From Streptomyces sp. Isolate_45 (GTDB lineage: Bacteria; Actinomycetota; Actinomycetes; Streptomycetales; Streptomycetaceae): a DNA stretch of 64,000 nucleotides. Position 1 is the stretch's first letter. Each line of letters starts with the position of its first letter. The translations under genes were made by a program, and so were the position numbers. Location of the stretch: the NCBI RefSeq assembly GCF_024721315.2, contig NZ_JANFAK020000018.1, positions 16,681 to 80,680 of the forward strand. Direction: 5' to 3'. Positions 1 through 9,906 of this stretch are shown one piece after another. The notes under the pieces were generated by a model. The model saw only the letters and a list, made by a program, of their open reading frames with translations. It searched no databases and was not told the DNA's origin.

Positions 1-375
1 GCGGAGAACCACGCGTACAGGCAGCAGGCCGGGCTCGGCGACGAGGCGAAGTGCCGGGGTGACGCCCACGCCGAGCGGATCAGGAAGGCGCTGGCGGACG
101 CGGAGGCCGGTGCCACGGGGGCCGGTGGTCCGGGGGGTCCCCGGAACCCGGCGGAGCTGACCGCGTTGCTGCGGGGTCTCGGCTACCCCGTGGCCGGCGG
201 CGACGTGTACGCCTCGGGCGGGTCCGCGGGCCCGGGTGGACCGGGCCTCGGCTTCGCGTTGTGGATCCCCGGGACCGGACCCTGCCTGTCGGGCGCACTC
301 GGCACTCCGGCCCGCGTCGAGGCGCACGGCGTGTACATGGAGGGTGGCTGCCGGGAGCCGAAGGGCGGCCACTGA
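1..375 (+). CDS. C-terminal part of a hypothetical protein
   Basis: An open frame runs from the first base (frame 1) to TGA at 373-375, so the gene starts upstream of the window. The visible 124 residues are Gly/Ala/Pro-rich with three Cys (near residues 18, 98 and 117 of the fragment). A compact globular end contains GLGFALWIPGTGPC and VEAHGVYMEGGC. Codon use fits the surrounding genes. No family is recognised. The spaced cysteines and the small size suggest an exported protein, but the signal region is outside the window, so this is only a guess. Confidence 0.6.
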   Translation, partial: AENHAYRQQAGLGDEAKCRGDAHAERIRKALADAEAGATGAGGPGGPRNPAELTALLRGLGYPVAGGDVYASGGSAGPGGPGLGFALWIPGTGPCLSGALGTPARVEAHGVYMEGGCREPKGGH

Positions 376-536
376 CCCGGCGCCCCGCGCCCCGGTGCGG
401 CGTCCTCGGGACCCGCCCCCGGCCACCCTGAACCTGCCCCCGGCCCCCCCGGGACCTGGGGACCTGGGCCCTCCACCCCGGCCACCCGAGCCCACCCCCC
501 CCGGGGCCCGGCCACGGGCGGTCCGGGGCGGTGTCG

Positions 537-1280
537 TCAGTCTCCGAACGGGTTCGGCGGGGGTGGGGCCCAGCGGGCCATGAAGGGGGCGGCGTCCCAC
601 GTGCCGTGCAGCGGCGGGGCCAGCCAGGTGGGGGCGGCTTCGCGGAAGCGCGCCGGGGTCAGCGTGCCGGACGACCCGGGGACGGCGCCGAGGAGCGGGA
701 TTCCGGCGGACGCGGGGAGGTCGGCGAGGTTGCAGCGGGACGCCAGGTCGGGGTCGGCGGGCCAGCTGCCGACGACCACCCCGAGCGGGGTCAGGGCGCG
801 GGCGTGCAGGGCCTCGACGGTCAGGGTGGTGGAGTTGAGCGTGCCGAGCCCGGCGGGCGCCACCACCAGCACCGGGGCCGACAGCAGCCGGGCCGTGTCG
901 GCCAGGGTGTGGCCGTCGGGGTCGAAGCGCACGAGCAGCCCGCCCGCGCCCTCCACCAGGACGAGGTCGTGGTGGGAGGCGAGGCGCTCCGCCGCCCCGG
1001 CGATCTCGGCGGGGGACAGGGCCGGCAGGCCGGAGCGCCGGGCGGCCGTGTCCGGCGCCAACGGCTCCGGGTAGCGGGCCAGTTCGAGGGCGGTCACCGA
1101 GGGGCCGGCGAGGCGTACGGCCTCGGCGGCGTCCCCGGGTTCGTGCGGGCCGACGCCGGTCTGCGCCGGCTTGAGCACCGCCACCGAGAGGCCCGCGGCC
1201 ACCGCGGCCGCGGCGATCGCGGAGGTGACCACCGTCTTGCCGATCTCGGTGCCCGTGCCGGACACGACGAGGATGGACAT
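537..1280 (-). CDS. bioD: Dethiobiotin synthetase (BioD)
   Basis: ATP-dependent closure of the ureido ring: 7,8-diaminopelargonate plus CO2 to dethiobiotin, the third step of biotin ring assembly. It has 247 residues, normal for BioD. The N-terminal P-loop GTGTEIGKT is the BioD form of Walker A, followed by KPAQTG and, further on, VEGAGGLLV, both BioD hallmarks. The start chosen is the ATG giving [16 protein letters not shown], because the domain begins directly there. The open frame extends 22 codons further but only into the bioA end. It lies 7 bp downstream of bioA with a GAGG motif before the ATG, so it is the last gene of a bioB-bioA-bioD operon. Confidence 0.95.
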   Translation of the reverse strand: MSILVVSGTGTEIGKTVVTSAIAAAAVAAGLSVAVLKPAQTGVGPHEPGDAAEAVRLAGPSVTALELARYPEPLAPDTAARRSGLPALSPAEIAGAAERLASHHDLVLVEGAGGLLVRFDPDGHTLADTARLLSAPVLVVAPAGLGTLNSTTLTVEALHARALTPLGVVVGSWPADPDLASRCNLADLPASAGIPLLGAVPGSSGTLTPARFREAAPTWLAPPLHGTWDAAPFMARWAPPPPNPFGD

Positions 1281-1287
1281 GTCGACC

Positions 1288-2628
1288 TCAGCCTTCCCGC
1301 GCGGCCGCGACGACCGCACGGCAGATGCGGGCCACGTCGGCGTCATCGGTCACGAACGGCGGCATCGTGTAGATCAGGTCGCGGAACGGGCGCAGCCAGA
1401 CGCCTTCCCGGACCGAGGCCCGGGTGGCGGCGGCGATGTCGACCTCGTGCGTCAGTTGGACCACGCCGATCGCGCCCAGCACGCGTACGTCCCGGACACC
1501 GGGCAGATCGGCGGCCGGGGCCAGGCCCGCGCGCAGACCGGCTTCGATGCGCTTGACCTCGGTCGTCCAGTCCTGGGCGAGCAACAGGTCGATCGAGGCC
1601 AGCGCCACCGCGGTGGCGAGGGGGTTGCCCATGAAGGTCGGCCCGTGCGCGAGCACCGGGACCTCGCCCCGCGAGATGCCGTCGGCCACGCGGGAGGTGC
1701 ACAGCGTCGCCGCGAGCGTGAGGTAGCCGCCGGTCAGCGACTTGCCCAGGCACATGACGTCCGGGGTGATCCCCGCGTGGTCGGCGGCGAACAGGGCGCC
1801 CGTGCGGCCGAAGCCGGTGGCGATCTCGTCCAGGATCAGCAGGACGTCGTACTCGTCGCAGAGTTCGCGCAGCACCCGCAGGTGGTCCGGGTGGTGGAAG
1901 CGCATGCCGCCCGCGCCCTGCACGACCGGTTCCACGATGACGGCGGCCAGCTGGTCGGCGTGTTCGGCGATCAGGGACCGCAGGTGGGCGGCGTACGCCG
2001 GGTCCACGGGCGTGTCGAAGTCCCCGGCCGGGGCGTCCGCGAAGACCTGCCGGGGCAGGTGGCCCTGCCACAGCTCGTGCATCCCGCCCTCGGGATCGCA
2101 GACGGCCATGGGCTGCCACGTATCGCCGTGGTAGCCGCCGCGCCAGGTGAGCAGCCGGGTCTTGCCGGTGCGCCCCAGCGAACGCCAGTACTGCAGGCAC
2201 ATCTTGACGGCGACTTCGACGGACACCGAGCCCGAATCGGAGAGGAAGACGTGCTCCAGGCCCGCCGGGGTGATCTCGACCAGCTTGGCCGCGAGCCGGA
2301 CGGCGGGCTCGTGGGTGAGCCCGCCGAACATCACGTGCGACATCTTGCCGAGCTGGGCCGTCGCGGCCTCGTTCAGCACCGGGTGGTTGTAGCCGTGGAT
2401 GGCGGACCACCAGGAGGACATGCCGTCGACGAGCTCGTCCCGGCCCTCGGCCGGGGCACCCAGCCGCAGCCGGACGCCCGAGGCCGAGGCGACGACGAGG
2501 GGCTCCTGCCGCCCTGGCATCGGACCGTACGGGTGCCATACGTGCTGCCGGTCCAGCGCCAGCAGTTCGGAGGCCGGCAGCGGGTCGGGCCGGTGGTACG
2601 GGTGGTGCTGGTGGTTCGCGTCAGGCAT
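1288..2628 (-). CDS. bioA: Adenosylmethionine-8-amino-7-oxononanoate aminotransferase (BioA)
   Basis: PLP-dependent transaminase that converts KAPA to 7,8-diaminopelargonate, with S-adenosylmethionine as amino donor. The 446 residues match the usual BioA length. Visible landmarks are HVWHPYGPM near the N-terminus, [14 protein letters not shown], the class-III aspartate in [14 protein letters not shown], and the Schiff-base lysine in [10 protein letters not shown]. The ATG overlaps the end of bioB by 8 bp, which suggests translational coupling. A separate ribosome site is weak (GGACC in the bioB tail). Confidence 0.96.
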   Translation of the reverse strand: MPDANHQHHPYHRPDPLPASELLALDRQHVWHPYGPMPGRQEPLVVASASGVRLRLGAPAEGRDELVDGMSSWWSAIHGYNHPVLNEAATAQLGKMSHVMFGGLTHEPAVRLAAKLVEITPAGLEHVFLSDSGSVSVEVAVKMCLQYWRSLGRTGKTRLLTWRGGYHGDTWQPMAVCDPEGGMHELWQGHLPRQVFADAPAGDFDTPVDPAYAAHLRSLIAEHADQLAAVIVEPVVQGAGGMRFHHPDHLRVLRELCDEYDVLLILDEIATGFGRTGALFAADHAGITPDVMCLGKSLTGGYLTLAATLCTSRVADGISRGEVPVLAHGPTFMGNPLATAVALASIDLLLAQDWTTEVKRIEAGLRAGLAPAADLPGVRDVRVLGAIGVVQLTHEVDIAAATRASVREGVWLRPFRDLIYTMPPFVTDDADVARICRAVVAAAREG

Positions 2629-3949
2629 TGGGGGCGAGGTCCGTTCCCGTACCGCGGCGACGGACGGTCACCAGGCCAGGGCGCACCTCACCGGCCGCGG
2701 CCTGGGCGGGTGCCGCGTCAACGGCGGCGCCGGCGTCAACGGCCGCGCCGGTGTCGACGGCCGCGACGGCGGCCACGGCAGCGGCGGGCTCGGCATGGCC
2801 CGAGCAGCCACCGCAGGCGGAACCGCAGCCGGACCCGGCCGGACCGGACGCGGACGCCGGGGCGGACCCGGACCCGCACACGGAACCGCCACCGGAGCCA
2901 CCGGAGCCGCAGGGGCTGCCCGCGGCACCCGCGGCGGCGACATCGGAGCGGTGCTTGGGGAGGGTCGTCGTGCCGGCGCCCTCCACCTCGAAGCCCGCGT
3001 CCGCGATCATGTCGAGGTCGGCCTGGCCGGCCTGGCCCTCACTGGTGAGGTAGTCGCCGAGGAAGATCGAGTTGACCAGGTGCAGGGCCAGCGGCTGCAT
3101 GGTGCGCAGGTGGACCTCGCGCCCGCCCGCCAGCCGGACCTCGACGTCGGGGCAGACGAAGCGCACCATCGCCAGGATCCGCAGGGCGCGCTGCGGGGTG
3201 AGGTTCCACTCCTTGGCCAGCGGGGTGCCCTCGAACGGGATCAGGAAGTTGACCGGCACCGAGTCGGGGTCGAGCTCGCGCAGGGAGTAGACGACGTCGA
3301 CGAGGTCCTCGTCGCTCTCGCCCATGCCCGCGATCAGGCCCGAGCAGGCGGACAGGCCCGCCGCGTGGGCCTTCTGCACGGTGTCGACGCGGTCCGCGTA
3401 CGTGTGGGTCTTCGTGATCTGGCCGTAGGTGGCCTCGGAGGTGTTGAGGTTGTGGTTGTAGGCGTCGGCGCCCGCGTCGCGCAGCCGTTCGGCCTGGCCG
3501 TCGGAGAGCAGGCCCAGGCACGCGCAGACCTCGATGCCCTCGTTCTGCTCCTTGATGGCCGCGATCGTCTTGCCGACGCGGTCCACGTCCCGGTCGGTCG
3601 GACCGCGGCCGCTGGCCACCAGGCAGACCCGCTTGGCGCCGCCGGCGACACCCGCCGCCGCGGCCTCGGAGGCCTCCTCCGGCTTCAGCCACGTGTACTT
3701 GAGGATCTCGGCCTTCGAACCCAGCCGCTGGGAACAGTACGAGCAGTCCTCGGGACAGAGGCCGGACTTCAGGTTGACCAGGTAGTTCAGCTTGACCCGA
3801 CGGCCGAACCACTGGCGGCGCACCTTGCCGGCCGCGGCCACCACGTCGAGCAGGTCGTCGTCAGAGGTCGCCAGCACGGCGAGTGCCTCTTCGCGGGTCG
3901 GCAGCTCGCGCCGCAGTCCCTTTTCCACCAAGGTGTTCAGCAGGTCCAT
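2621..3949 (-). CDS. bioB: Biotin synthase with Cys/Gly/Ala-rich C-terminal tail (BioB)
   Basis: Radical-SAM enzyme that inserts sulfur into dethiobiotin. The 442 residues compare with about 320-350 for typical BioB. The catalytic core (residues 1-333) has the radical-SAM motif CPEDCSYC (C65, C69, C72), the candidate [2Fe-2S] ligands C109, C142 or C144, and C202, and the [17 protein letters not shown] and RLAGGRE blocks. The start is the ATG for [11 protein letters not shown], with AGGA about 10 nt upstream. Residues 334-442 are low-complexity and carry five extra cysteines, including C375-x3-C379-x2-C382, which repeats the radical-SAM spacing (see findings). It is the first gene of the leftward bioBAD operon, divergent from bioF. 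Confidence 0.95.
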   Translation of the reverse strand: MDLLNTLVEKGLRRELPTREEALAVLATSDDDLLDVVAAAGKVRRQWFGRRVKLNYLVNLKSGLCPEDCSYCSQRLGSKAEILKYTWLKPEEASEAAAAGVAGGAKRVCLVASGRGPTDRDVDRVGKTIAAIKEQNEGIEVCACLGLLSDGQAERLRDAGADAYNHNLNTSEATYGQITKTHTYADRVDTVQKAHAAGLSACSGLIAGMGESDEDLVDVVYSLRELDPDSVPVNFLIPFEGTPLAKEWNLTPQRALRILAMVRFVCPDVEVRLAGGREVHLRTMQPLALHLVNSIFLGDYLTSEGQAGQADLDMIADAGFEVEGAGTTTLPKHRSDVAAAGAAGSPCGSGGSGGGSVCGSGSAPASASGPAGSGCGSACGGCSGHAEPAAAVAAVAAVDTGAAVDAGAAVDAAPAQAAAGEVRPGLVTVRRRGTGTDLAPNA

Positions 3950-4105
3950 GAGGCTGATCCTGAACCACGCGACCACTCCCGGCCAAGGAGAGAATGAACA
4001 ACATGGCCGGAACGGAGTGTGTGTATCGCCACACCTGGCGCACGGGGTACGGCGGCTAGGGTCTTTCTGATCTGTGGACTGCCGACAAAAATCGAGGACC
4101 CGCCG
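3950..4105. promoter_or_regulatory. Divergent bioB/bioF promoter region
   Basis: This 156-bp spacer separates the starts of bioB (leftward) and bioF (rightward), so both promoters must lie here. TAGGGT (4058-4063) is a possible -10 for bioF but has no convincing -35. GAGGA just before the bioF ATG is its ribosome site. I looked for a BioQ-type palindrome (TGAAC...GTTCA) and found only unpaired TGAAC copies, so no regulator is assigned. Confidence 0.4.
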
Positions 4106-5293
4106 ATGCCTGAGCACGCTTCCGAGCGCCCGGACGTCTTCACCTGGATCGACGAAGCCGAACGGGCCCGTGAGCGGGCCGGGCTGGTCCGGACCCTGCG
4201 TCCGCGCCCGGCCTCCTCCCCGCTGCTCGACCTGGCGAGCAACGACTATCTGGGGTTGTCGAGGCATCCCGAGACCGTCCGGGGCGCGCGTGAGGCGGCG
4301 GAACGCTGGGGCGCGGGAGCCACGGGGTCCCGTCTGGTGACGGGCACGACCGAGCTTCATGCGGAGCTCGAGCGGGAACTGGCGGCGTTCTGCGGCTTCG
4401 AGGCCGCTCTGGTCCTTTCGTCCGGTTACGCCGCGAACCTGGCCGCAGTGACGGCGTTGAGCGACCGGGGCACCCTCGTCGTCTCCGACGCCGGCAACCA
4501 CGCCTCGATCGTCGACGGCTGCCGCCTCTCACGGGCCGAGGTCGCGGTCACCCCGCACGGGGATCCGGAGACCGCGCGCAAGACCCTCGCCGCGCACGTC
4601 GGGCGCGCGTTGCTGGTCAGCGACTCGGTGTTCTCCGTCGACGGCGACGCCGCCCCGCTCGCCGCGTACGCCGAGGCCTGCCGGGCCGAGGGCGCGGCGT
4701 TGGTCGTGGACGACGCCCACGGGCTCGGGGTGCTGGGTGAGGGCGGCCGGGGCGCGTTGCACGCGGCGGGGCTCGCGGGTGCTTCGGACGTGGTCGCCAC
4801 GGTGACGCTCTCGAAGTCCCTGGGCAGTCAGGGAGGCGCCGTGCTGGGGCCGGCCAAGGTGATCCGGCACCTGATCAACACCGCCAGGACGTTCATCTTC
4901 GACACCGGCCTGGCCCCGGCCGCCACGGGCGCGGCACTGGCGGGCCTGCGGCTGCTCCGGCGGGAGCCGGAGCGCGCGGACCGGGCCCGGGAGGTGGCCG
5001 CCCTGTTGTACGAGCGGCTCACCGCGTCCGGCCTGACCGCGGCCCGGCCGGACGCGGCTGTGGTGTCGGTACGGGCCCCGTCGGCTTCGGAGGCACTGCG
5101 CTGGGCCGCCGATTGCCGCGAGGCGGGTCTGTCCGTGGGGTGCTTCCGTCCGCCGTCCGTGCCGGACGGCATTTCCCGGCTGCGGCTGACGGCGCGCGCC
5201 GATCTCACGGGGGACGAGATCGGTCGGGCCGTGGAGACGATCCTGCGGACCGCTCCGGCGGGGGCCACGGACCCGCGGGCGACGCGGGGCTAG
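4106..5293 (+). CDS. bioF: 8-amino-7-oxononanoate synthase (BioF)
   Basis: PLP-dependent condensation of pimeloyl thioester with L-alanine to give KAPA, the first ring-assembly step. The 395 residues are normal for BioF. Landmarks are [15 protein letters not shown] near the N-terminus, [16 protein letters not shown], the PLP aspartate/histidine pair in [11 protein letters not shown], and the Schiff-base lysine in [11 protein letters not shown]. The start chosen is the ATG preceded by GAGGACCCGCCG ([11 protein letters not shown]). The frame stays open 29 codons upstream without another good ribosome site. With the divergent bioBAD genes it completes the pathway from pimeloyl precursor to biotin. 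No bioC, bioH or bioW is in the window. Confidence 0.95.
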   Translation: MPEHASERPDVFTWIDEAERARERAGLVRTLRPRPASSPLLDLASNDYLGLSRHPETVRGAREAAERWGAGATGSRLVTGTTELHAELERELAAFCGFEAALVLSSGYAANLAAVTALSDRGTLVVSDAGNHASIVDGCRLSRAEVAVTPHGDPETARKTLAAHVGRALLVSDSVFSVDGDAAPLAAYAEACRAEGAALVVDDAHGLGVLGEGGRGALHAAGLAGASDVVATVTLSKSLGSQGGAVLGPAKVIRHLINTARTFIFDTGLAPAATGAALAGLRLLRREPERADRAREVAALLYERLTASGLTAARPDAAVVSVRAPSASEALRWAADCREAGLSVGCFRPPSVPDGISRLRLTARADLTGDEIGRAVETILRTAPAGATDPRATRG

Positions 5294-5312
5294 CCGAACC
5301 CGTGCTACCGGG

Positions 5313-5534
5313 TCAGCGGAGCCCGTCCGCCCGTACGGATGCGAGGAAGCCGTCCCAGGCCGGCCCGGTGAAGAGCACGGCCGGGCCGTCCGTCCGCTTG
5401 GAGTCGCGGACGGCCAGCAGGCCGCCGGTGAGGGCGGCCGCTTCCACACAGTTGTTCATTCCGGTGCTGCGGCTGCTCCGCCGCCACCGCGCGCTGTTCA
5501 GAAGTCCGCCGGTGGATAAGGGGGTTGCGGACAC
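5313..5534 (-). CDS. DUF397 domain protein
   Basis: A 73-residue protein with the DUF397 pattern: a short ARWRRSSRS segment, then NNCVEAAAL, then VRDSKRTDGPAVLFTGPAWDGFLASVR. The GTG start at 5534 is set by a perfect AAGGAGG eight bases upstream; the frame runs further but into the preceding gene. It follows the XRE gene by 13 bp in the same direction. In streptomycetes DUF397 proteins usually sit beside an XRE/DUF5753 regulator and an HATPase protein, as here (the whiJ-like module). The molecular role is unknown and is probably regulatory through the XRE partner. Confidence 0.9.
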   Translation of the reverse strand: MSATPLSTGGLLNSARWRRSSRSTGMNNCVEAAALTGGLLAVRDSKRTDGPAVLFTGPAWDGFLASVRADGLR

Positions 5535-5547
5535 GGGGGGTGCCTCC

Positions 5548-6432
5548 TTACGCGTCGTCAGCGATAGTGCTGATGAGATCCGACGAGTCACGGGGCGGGA
5601 GGGCGTGCGCCTGGATGGTGCGGAACGCGGCGCTGTACGCGTCCAGGTCTTCCTTCCGCTCCAGATAGAGGCTACTCGTCAAATGGTCGAGTACCACCAC
5701 ATCCAGATCGGCGATGCTCGGAAATGAGAAAATTACGAACGGTCCGGTGAGGCCGAGATGTCCCCCCACGCTGAACGGCAGTACCTGTAGCCGCACTTGG
5801 GGCAGCCGTGCCACCTCCACCAGGTGTCCCAGCTGTTCCTCCATCACCCCCGGCCCCCCGATCTGCCGGCGCAGTACCGCCTCGTCCAGCACCGCGCTCA
5901 ACTCCAACGGCGGATCCGCCCGCAGCACCGCCTGCCGAGCCAGCCGTACGTCGACCAGCGCGTCCACCTTCGGCTCCGGCAGCCCCCCGAGCGCGGCCCG
6001 GGTCACGGCCCGCGCGTAGTCCGGGGTCTGCAACAGGCCTGGGACCACGGAGAGTTCCACGGTCCGCGCGGCACGCGCCCCGGCCTCCAGGCTGATGAAG
6101 TCCCGGTACTCCTGCGGCAGCAGTCCCCGGTAGTCGTGCCACCACTGGCGGCCCCGCCCGGTGTCCGCGCCCGCGGCCGGCCCGGCCGCCGAGGCGCCCA
6201 GGGCCTCCAGCAGCGCCCGCTGCTGGACGCTCACCACCTCGCCGTAGGCGTCCAGGAGCAGCCGGATGTCCTCCGTTTTCACGCCACTGCGGCCGGTTTC
6301 GATGCGGCTGATTTTTGACTGGTGCCATCCCACGATCCGGGCAACCTCACCGCTGGTGAGCCCGGACCGGTCGCGAAGGGCACGCAATTCCTCGCCGAGC
6401 TTGCGCCGACGCACTGCGGGACCGTGCTGCAT
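5548..6432 (-). CDS. XRE-family regulator with DUF5753 domain
   Basis: The 294-residue protein has an N-terminal helix-turn-helix (about residues 10-65: LGEELRALRDRSGLTSGEVARIVGWHQSKISRIETGR) followed by a C-terminal DUF5753 sensor-like domain (about residues 100-285). This is the architecture of the Streptomyces WhiJ-type regulators. It is the first gene of a pair with the DUF397 protein and divergent from a HATPase gene, so all three probably act together in developmental or antibiotic control. The ATG start puts the HTH at the usual distance. Ligand and targets are unknown. Confidence 0.92.
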   Translation of the reverse strand: MQHGPAVRRRKLGEELRALRDRSGLTSGEVARIVGWHQSKISRIETGRSGVKTEDIRLLLDAYGEVVSVQQRALLEALGASAAGPAAGADTGRGRQWWHDYRGLLPQEYRDFISLEAGARAARTVELSVVPGLLQTPDYARAVTRAALGGLPEPKVDALVDVRLARQAVLRADPPLELSAVLDEAVLRRQIGGPGVMEEQLGHLVEVARLPQVRLQVLPFSVGGHLGLTGPFVIFSFPSIADLDVVVLDHLTSSLYLERKEDLDAYSAAFRTIQAHALPPRDSSDLISTIADDA

Positions 6433-6518
6433 ACCCGCTCTCCTTCCACCGGCACAGCTCGCACCAGTCTGCCGTCCAAATACGCTCTTCCGTAGCAGAG
6501 TTCACCGCATCGAGCGAC

Positions 6519-6534
6519 AGATATATGCATATCT
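6519..6534. promoter_or_regulatory. AT-rich inverted repeat, candidate operator of the XRE module
   Basis: AGATAT-ATGC-ATATCT: 6-bp arms in exact inverted repeat around a 4-bp centre. It lies 87 bp upstream of the XRE start and 96 bp upstream of the divergent ATPase start. A 16-bp stretch with only three G/C pairs in its arms and centre stands out here. That it is the XRE autoregulatory site is inference from position. Confidence 0.4.
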
Positions 6535-6629
6535 TGGGGGATCTCCGGATTCGGCGGCACGATGGGTGGCACTCTGGCGCTCAGCGTAGATCCGGGGCGG
6601 CTCCGTCCCGGTGGGAAAGGGACGTCGCC

Positions 6630-7085
6630 ATGGCAGATCACCAGGAAGCATCCGTCACTCTGCCGAGCGATCCGGTCTCGGTCGCCGCCGCCCGCCGCTA
6701 CGTGGGGGAGGTACTGAGCGCATGGGGACTGCCCGAGGACGCCGTCACCGCGGACACCGTCCGACTGATCGTCTCGGAACTCGCCACCAACTCCGTGCAG
6801 CACACATTCGGCAAGTCACCCACCTTCACCGTCGACGTCCGGCTGGAGCGCGAGGAATGGCTGCGCATCGGCGTGACGGACAGTCACCCCCGCTGGCCCA
6901 AGCGGCTCCCGGCCGCCGTCCAGCAGGACAACGGCCGGGGCATGGTCATCATCCGCTGGCTGGCCGCCGAGGCGGGTGGCCGGCTCTCGGTCAGCCCGAC
7001 CGAGGACGGTGGCAAGACCGTGTGGATCGCGCTGCCCTGGCAACCCGTCGGCGCGTCGGCGGCCGGAGCCGCCCGCGGGTGCTGA
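6630..7085 (+). CDS. ATP-binding protein, RsbW/anti-sigma-type HATPase
   Basis: A 151-residue single-domain GHKL ATPase of the HATPase_c_2 type. The N box is IVSELATNSVQHT (Glu and Asn as in histidine kinases) and the G1 box DNGRGMVII, followed by TVWIALPW. There is no phosphorylatable domain, so it is an anti-sigma-like or regulatory kinase rather than a sensor kinase. The start is the ATG for MADHQEASVTLP, preceded by GAAAGG. The open frame begins earlier but has no ribosome site there. It completes the XRE/DUF397/ATPase triad, divergent from the other two genes. Confidence 0.88.
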   Translation: MADHQEASVTLPSDPVSVAAARRYVGEVLSAWGLPEDAVTADTVRLIVSELATNSVQHTFGKSPTFTVDVRLEREEWLRIGVTDSHPRWPKRLPAAVQQDNGRGMVIIRWLAAEAGGRLSVSPTEDGGKTVWIALPWQPVGASAAGAARGC

Positions 7086-7106
7086 TCGGAACCGTCGCGC
7101 CCCGGT

Positions 7107-7173
7107 AGGGCCTGTCGTCGAACTCCCGTCCGCCTCACCCTCCGGGCGACGACGGCAGTTCGATGACAGGCCC
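7107..7173. repeat. Long imperfect inverted repeat (23-bp arms)
   Basis: The left arm (7107-7129, starting GGGCCTGTCGTCGAACT) and right arm (7151-7173, ending GATGACAGGCCC) pair over 21 of 23 positions around a 21-bp loop. It begins 22 bp after the ATPase stop, so it may act as a terminator. The sharply bounded, mildly diverged arms also look like a small dispersed element (MITE-like) or an insertion-sequence end. No open frame lies inside. Confidence 0.6.
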
Positions 7174-7529
7174 CAGGGGTTCGGGACGTCCGCGGCGATG
7201 CGCCGGACCGGGTCGAGGAACGACTCTCCCCGCTCCCGGCGCCGGCCGTATACGGAAGCCGGTCCGAGATCCTTCCCGTGCGGAACCGGGTGCCTCGTCG
7301 AAACGTGGGTTAACGCAGCGGAAAAGCGCGAGCCCTACCGTGTGGTCCGTGGTCTTCCGTCAATGATCACCCATGGTCCGGCAAAGCGACGGCGATGGGG
7401 GCGGAAAGCCTCTCCCCGCGTTGGGCAAGACCTGCTTGGCACGGATATGCGCAGGTCAACAAAGCGTTGAAGAGGGCTACGGTCGTCCCGGCGCGATGTT
7501 GATCATGTCCTGGAAGCTTGGTGATACGT
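7174..7529. other. Urease upstream region without a gene
   Basis: No coding frame with plausible codon use or ribosome site was found in these 356 bp. The urease promoter should be here. The best, weak candidate is GTCAAC - 17 bp - TACGGT ending about 50 bp before ureA. No Nur-type (TTGCAA-N5-TTGCAA) or other metal-responsive palindrome was seen. Confidence 0.5.
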
Positions 7530-7832
7530 GTGCGACTGACACCACATGAACAAGAGAGACTCCTCATCCACGTCGCGGCCGACGTGGCCGAGAAGCGGAG
7601 GGCGCGCGGGCTCCTGCTGAACCACCCCGAATCCATCGCCCTCATCACCTCGCACCTCCTCGAAGGGGCCCGCGACGGACGGACCGTGGCCGAGCTGATG
7701 GCCTCCGGCCGGAACGTCCTGCGGCGCGACGAGGTCATGGAGGGTATCCCCGAGATGATCCACGACGTCCAGGTCGAGGCGACCTTCCCGGACGGCACCA
7801 AGCTCGTCACCGTCCACGACCCGATCGTCTGA
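7530..7832 (+). CDS. ureA: Urease gamma subunit (UreA)
   Basis: Smallest structural subunit of the nickel enzyme that hydrolyses urea to ammonia and CO2. The sequence from [23 protein letters not shown] to LVTVHDPIV covers the full 100-residue family length, which sets the start at the GTG at 7530. A GTG at 7521 and a TTG at 7518 are in frame and closer to the GGAAG ribosome-like site at 7512-7516, so the true start may be three or four codons earlier. First gene of ureABCFGD. Confidence 0.95.
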   Translation: MRLTPHEQERLLIHVAADVAEKRRARGLLLNHPESIALITSHLLEGARDGRTVAELMASGRNVLRRDEVMEGIPEMIHDVQVEATFPDGTKLVTVHDPIV

Positions 7833-7846
7833 GAGGGAGTACCCGC

Positions 7847-8158
7847 ATGATCCCGGGGGAAATCGCCTACGGGGACGGCCCGGTGCGCCTCAACGAAGGC
7901 CGGCCCGTCACCCGCGTCACCGTGCTCAACGCCGCCGACCGACCCGTCCAGGTCGGCTCGCACTACCACTTCGCCGAGGCCAATCCCGGCCTCGAATTCG
8001 ACCGGCGGGCCGCGCACGGACTGCGCCTCAACGTCGCCGCCGGAACCGCCGTCCGCTTCGAGCCCGGCATCCCGGTCGCGGTGGAACTGGTCCCGCTCGG
8101 TGGCCTCAGGCAAGTCCCCGGACTGCGCGGCGAGACCGGAGGGCCCCTCGATGGCTGA
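7847..8158 (+). CDS. ureB: Urease beta subunit (UreB)
   Basis: The 103-residue protein with [17 protein letters not shown] at the N-terminus, [18 protein letters not shown] in the middle and a RFEPG turn is a standard UreB. It packs against UreC in the (UreABC)3 assembly. It starts 14 bp after ureA with GAGAGGGAG just upstream, and its last codons overlap the ureC start by 8 bp. Confidence 0.96.
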   Translation: MIPGEIAYGDGPVRLNEGRPVTRVTVLNAADRPVQVGSHYHFAEANPGLEFDRRAAHGLRLNVAAGTAVRFEPGIPVAVELVPLGGLRQVPGLRGETGGPLDG

Positions 8159-9872
8159 GCTGTCGCGCCAGGTGTACGCCGGACTCTTCGGGCCGACCGT
8201 CGGCGACCGGATCCGGCTCGCCGACACCGACCTCTTCGTGGAGATCGAACAGGACCTCGGCGGCGGCCCCGCCCGCTCCGGCGACGAGGCCGTCTTCGGC
8301 GGCGGCAAGGTCATCCGCGAGTCCATGGGCCAGGCCCGCACCACCCGGGCCGAGGGAGCCGCCGACACGGTGATCACGGGGGCGGTGATCCTGGACCACT
8401 GGGGCATCGTCAAGGCCGACATCGGCATCCGCGACGGCCGCATCAGCGCCCTCGGCAAGGCGGGCAACCCCGACACCATGGACGGCGTGGACCCGGCCCT
8501 GGTGATCGGCCCCGAAACCGAGATCATCGCGGGCAACGGGAAGATCGTCACCGCCGGCGCCATCGACGCGCACGTGCACTTCATCTCCCCGACCGTCATC
8601 GACGAGGCCCTCGCCTCCGGGATCACCACCCTCGTCGGCGGCGGCACCGGCCCCGCCGAGGGCTCCAAGGCCACCACCGTCACCCCCGGCCCCTGGCACC
8701 TCGCCCGGATGTTCGCCGCGCTGGAGGGCTACCCCGTCAACATCGGGCTGCTCGGCAAGGGCAACACCATGTCCCGCGAGGGCATGTACTCCCAACTGCG
8801 CGGCGGAGCACTCGGTTTCAAGATCCACGAGGACTGGGGGTCCACCCCCGCCGTCATCGACGCCTGCCTGTCCGTCTGCGAGGAGACCGGCGCCCAGGTC
8901 GCGATCCACACGGACACCCTCAACGAAGCCGGATTCGTCGCCGACACCCTCGCCGCCATCGCCGGGCGGTCCATCCACTCGTACCACACCGAAGGCGCGG
9001 GCGGCGGGCACGCCCCCGACATCATCACCGTCGTCTCCGAGCCGAACATCCTGCCCAGCTCCACCAACCCGACCCGCCCGCACACGGTCAACACCGTCGA
9101 GGAACACCTCGACATGCTGATGGTCTGCCACCACCTCAACCCGGCCGTGCCCGAGGACCTCGCCTTCGCCGAATCGCGGATCAGACCCTCGACCATCGCC
9201 GCCGAGGACGTCCTGCACGACCTCGGCGCCATCTCCATCATCTCCTCCGACTCCCAGGCCATGGGACGGGTCGGCGAAGTGGTCATGCGCACCTGGCAGA
9301 CCGCGCACGTGATGAAGAAGCGCCGCGGCTTCCTGCCCGGAGACGGCCCCGCGGACAACCACCGGGCCCGCCGCTACGTCGCCAAGTACACGATCAACCC
9401 GGCCGTCGCCCAGGGGCTCGCCCGCGACGTCGGCTCGGTCGAACCCGGCAAGCTCGCCGACCTCGTGCTGTGGGACCCCGCCTTCTTCGGCGTGAAGCCC
9501 GATGTCGTCATCAAGGGCGGCCAGATCGCACACGCCCAGATGGGCGACGCGAACGCCTCCATCCCCACCCCCCAGCCCGTGCTGCCCCGGCCCATGTTCG
9601 GCGGTCGGGGGCGGGCGCCCGCGCTGAACTCCCTCAACTTCACCTCGCAGGCCGCCCTCGACGACGGGCTCCCCGAACGACTCGGCCTCGTCAAGGAGTT
9701 CGTGGCGATCGAGAGCACCCGCAAGGTCGGCAAGGCGGACATGCGCAACAACGACGCCATGCCGAGGGTGGAGGTCGACGCCGACACCTTCACCGTCTCC
9801 ATCGACGGCGAGGTCGTGGAACCCGCTCCCGCCCGGGAACTTCCCATGGCCCAGCGTTACTTCCTCTTCTGA
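8151..9872 (+). CDS. ureC: Urease alpha subunit, catalytic (UreC)
   Basis: Catalytic subunit holding the dinuclear nickel centre; 573 residues, full length. All active-site elements are present: H141 and H143 (AHVHF), the carbamylated lysine K224 (GFKIHEDWG), H253 (IHTDTLNE), H279 ([11 protein letters not shown]), the flap C326-H327 (MVCHHLNP) and D367 (SSDSQAMGR). The ATG at 8151 ([19 protein letters not shown]) overlaps ureB by 8 bp and gives the canonical N-terminus. The upstream ATG at 8100 lies inside ureB and is not used. The enzyme should be active if nickel is loaded by the downstream accessory proteins. Confidence 0.98.
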   Translation: MAELSRQVYAGLFGPTVGDRIRLADTDLFVEIEQDLGGGPARSGDEAVFGGGKVIRESMGQARTTRAEGAADTVITGAVILDHWGIVKADIGIRDGRISALGKAGNPDTMDGVDPALVIGPETEIIAGNGKIVTAGAIDAHVHFISPTVIDEALASGITTLVGGGTGPAEGSKATTVTPGPWHLARMFAALEGYPVNIGLLGKGNTMSREGMYSQLRGGALGFKIHEDWGSTPAVIDACLSVCEETGAQVAIHTDTLNEAGFVADTLAAIAGRSIHSYHTEGAGGGHAPDIITVVSEPNILPSSTNPTRPHTVNTVEEHLDMLMVCHHLNPAVPEDLAFAESRIRPSTIAAEDVLHDLGAISIISSDSQAMGRVGEVVMRTWQTAHVMKKRRGFLPGDGPADNHRARRYVAKYTINPAVAQGLARDVGSVEPGKLADLVLWDPAFFGVKPDVVIKGGQIAHAQMGDANASIPTPQPVLPRPMFGGRGRAPALNSLNFTSQAALDDGLPERLGLVKEFVAIESTRKVGKADMRNNDAMPRVEVDADTFTVSIDGEVVEPAPARELPMAQRYFLF

Positions 9873-9906
9873 TGGGGCACCACACCACGACGCGGGAGCT
9901 CCCGCG

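Noticed and set aside
2650..2950. Possible frameshift or fusion at the end of bioB creating the tail
   Set aside because: The frame continues without interruption to the conserved-looking end [13 protein letters not shown], which overlaps the bioA start normally, so the tail is treated as real.
1171..3048. 625-codon plus-strand frame opposite bioD/bioA/bioB
   Set aside because: It runs antisense to three genes with full catalytic motifs; its translation is Arg/Gly/His-rich shadow sequence with no domain and no ribosome site.
3950..4105. BioQ or BirA operator between bioB and bioF
   Set aside because: Only isolated TGAAC words occur, without paired GTTCA arms.
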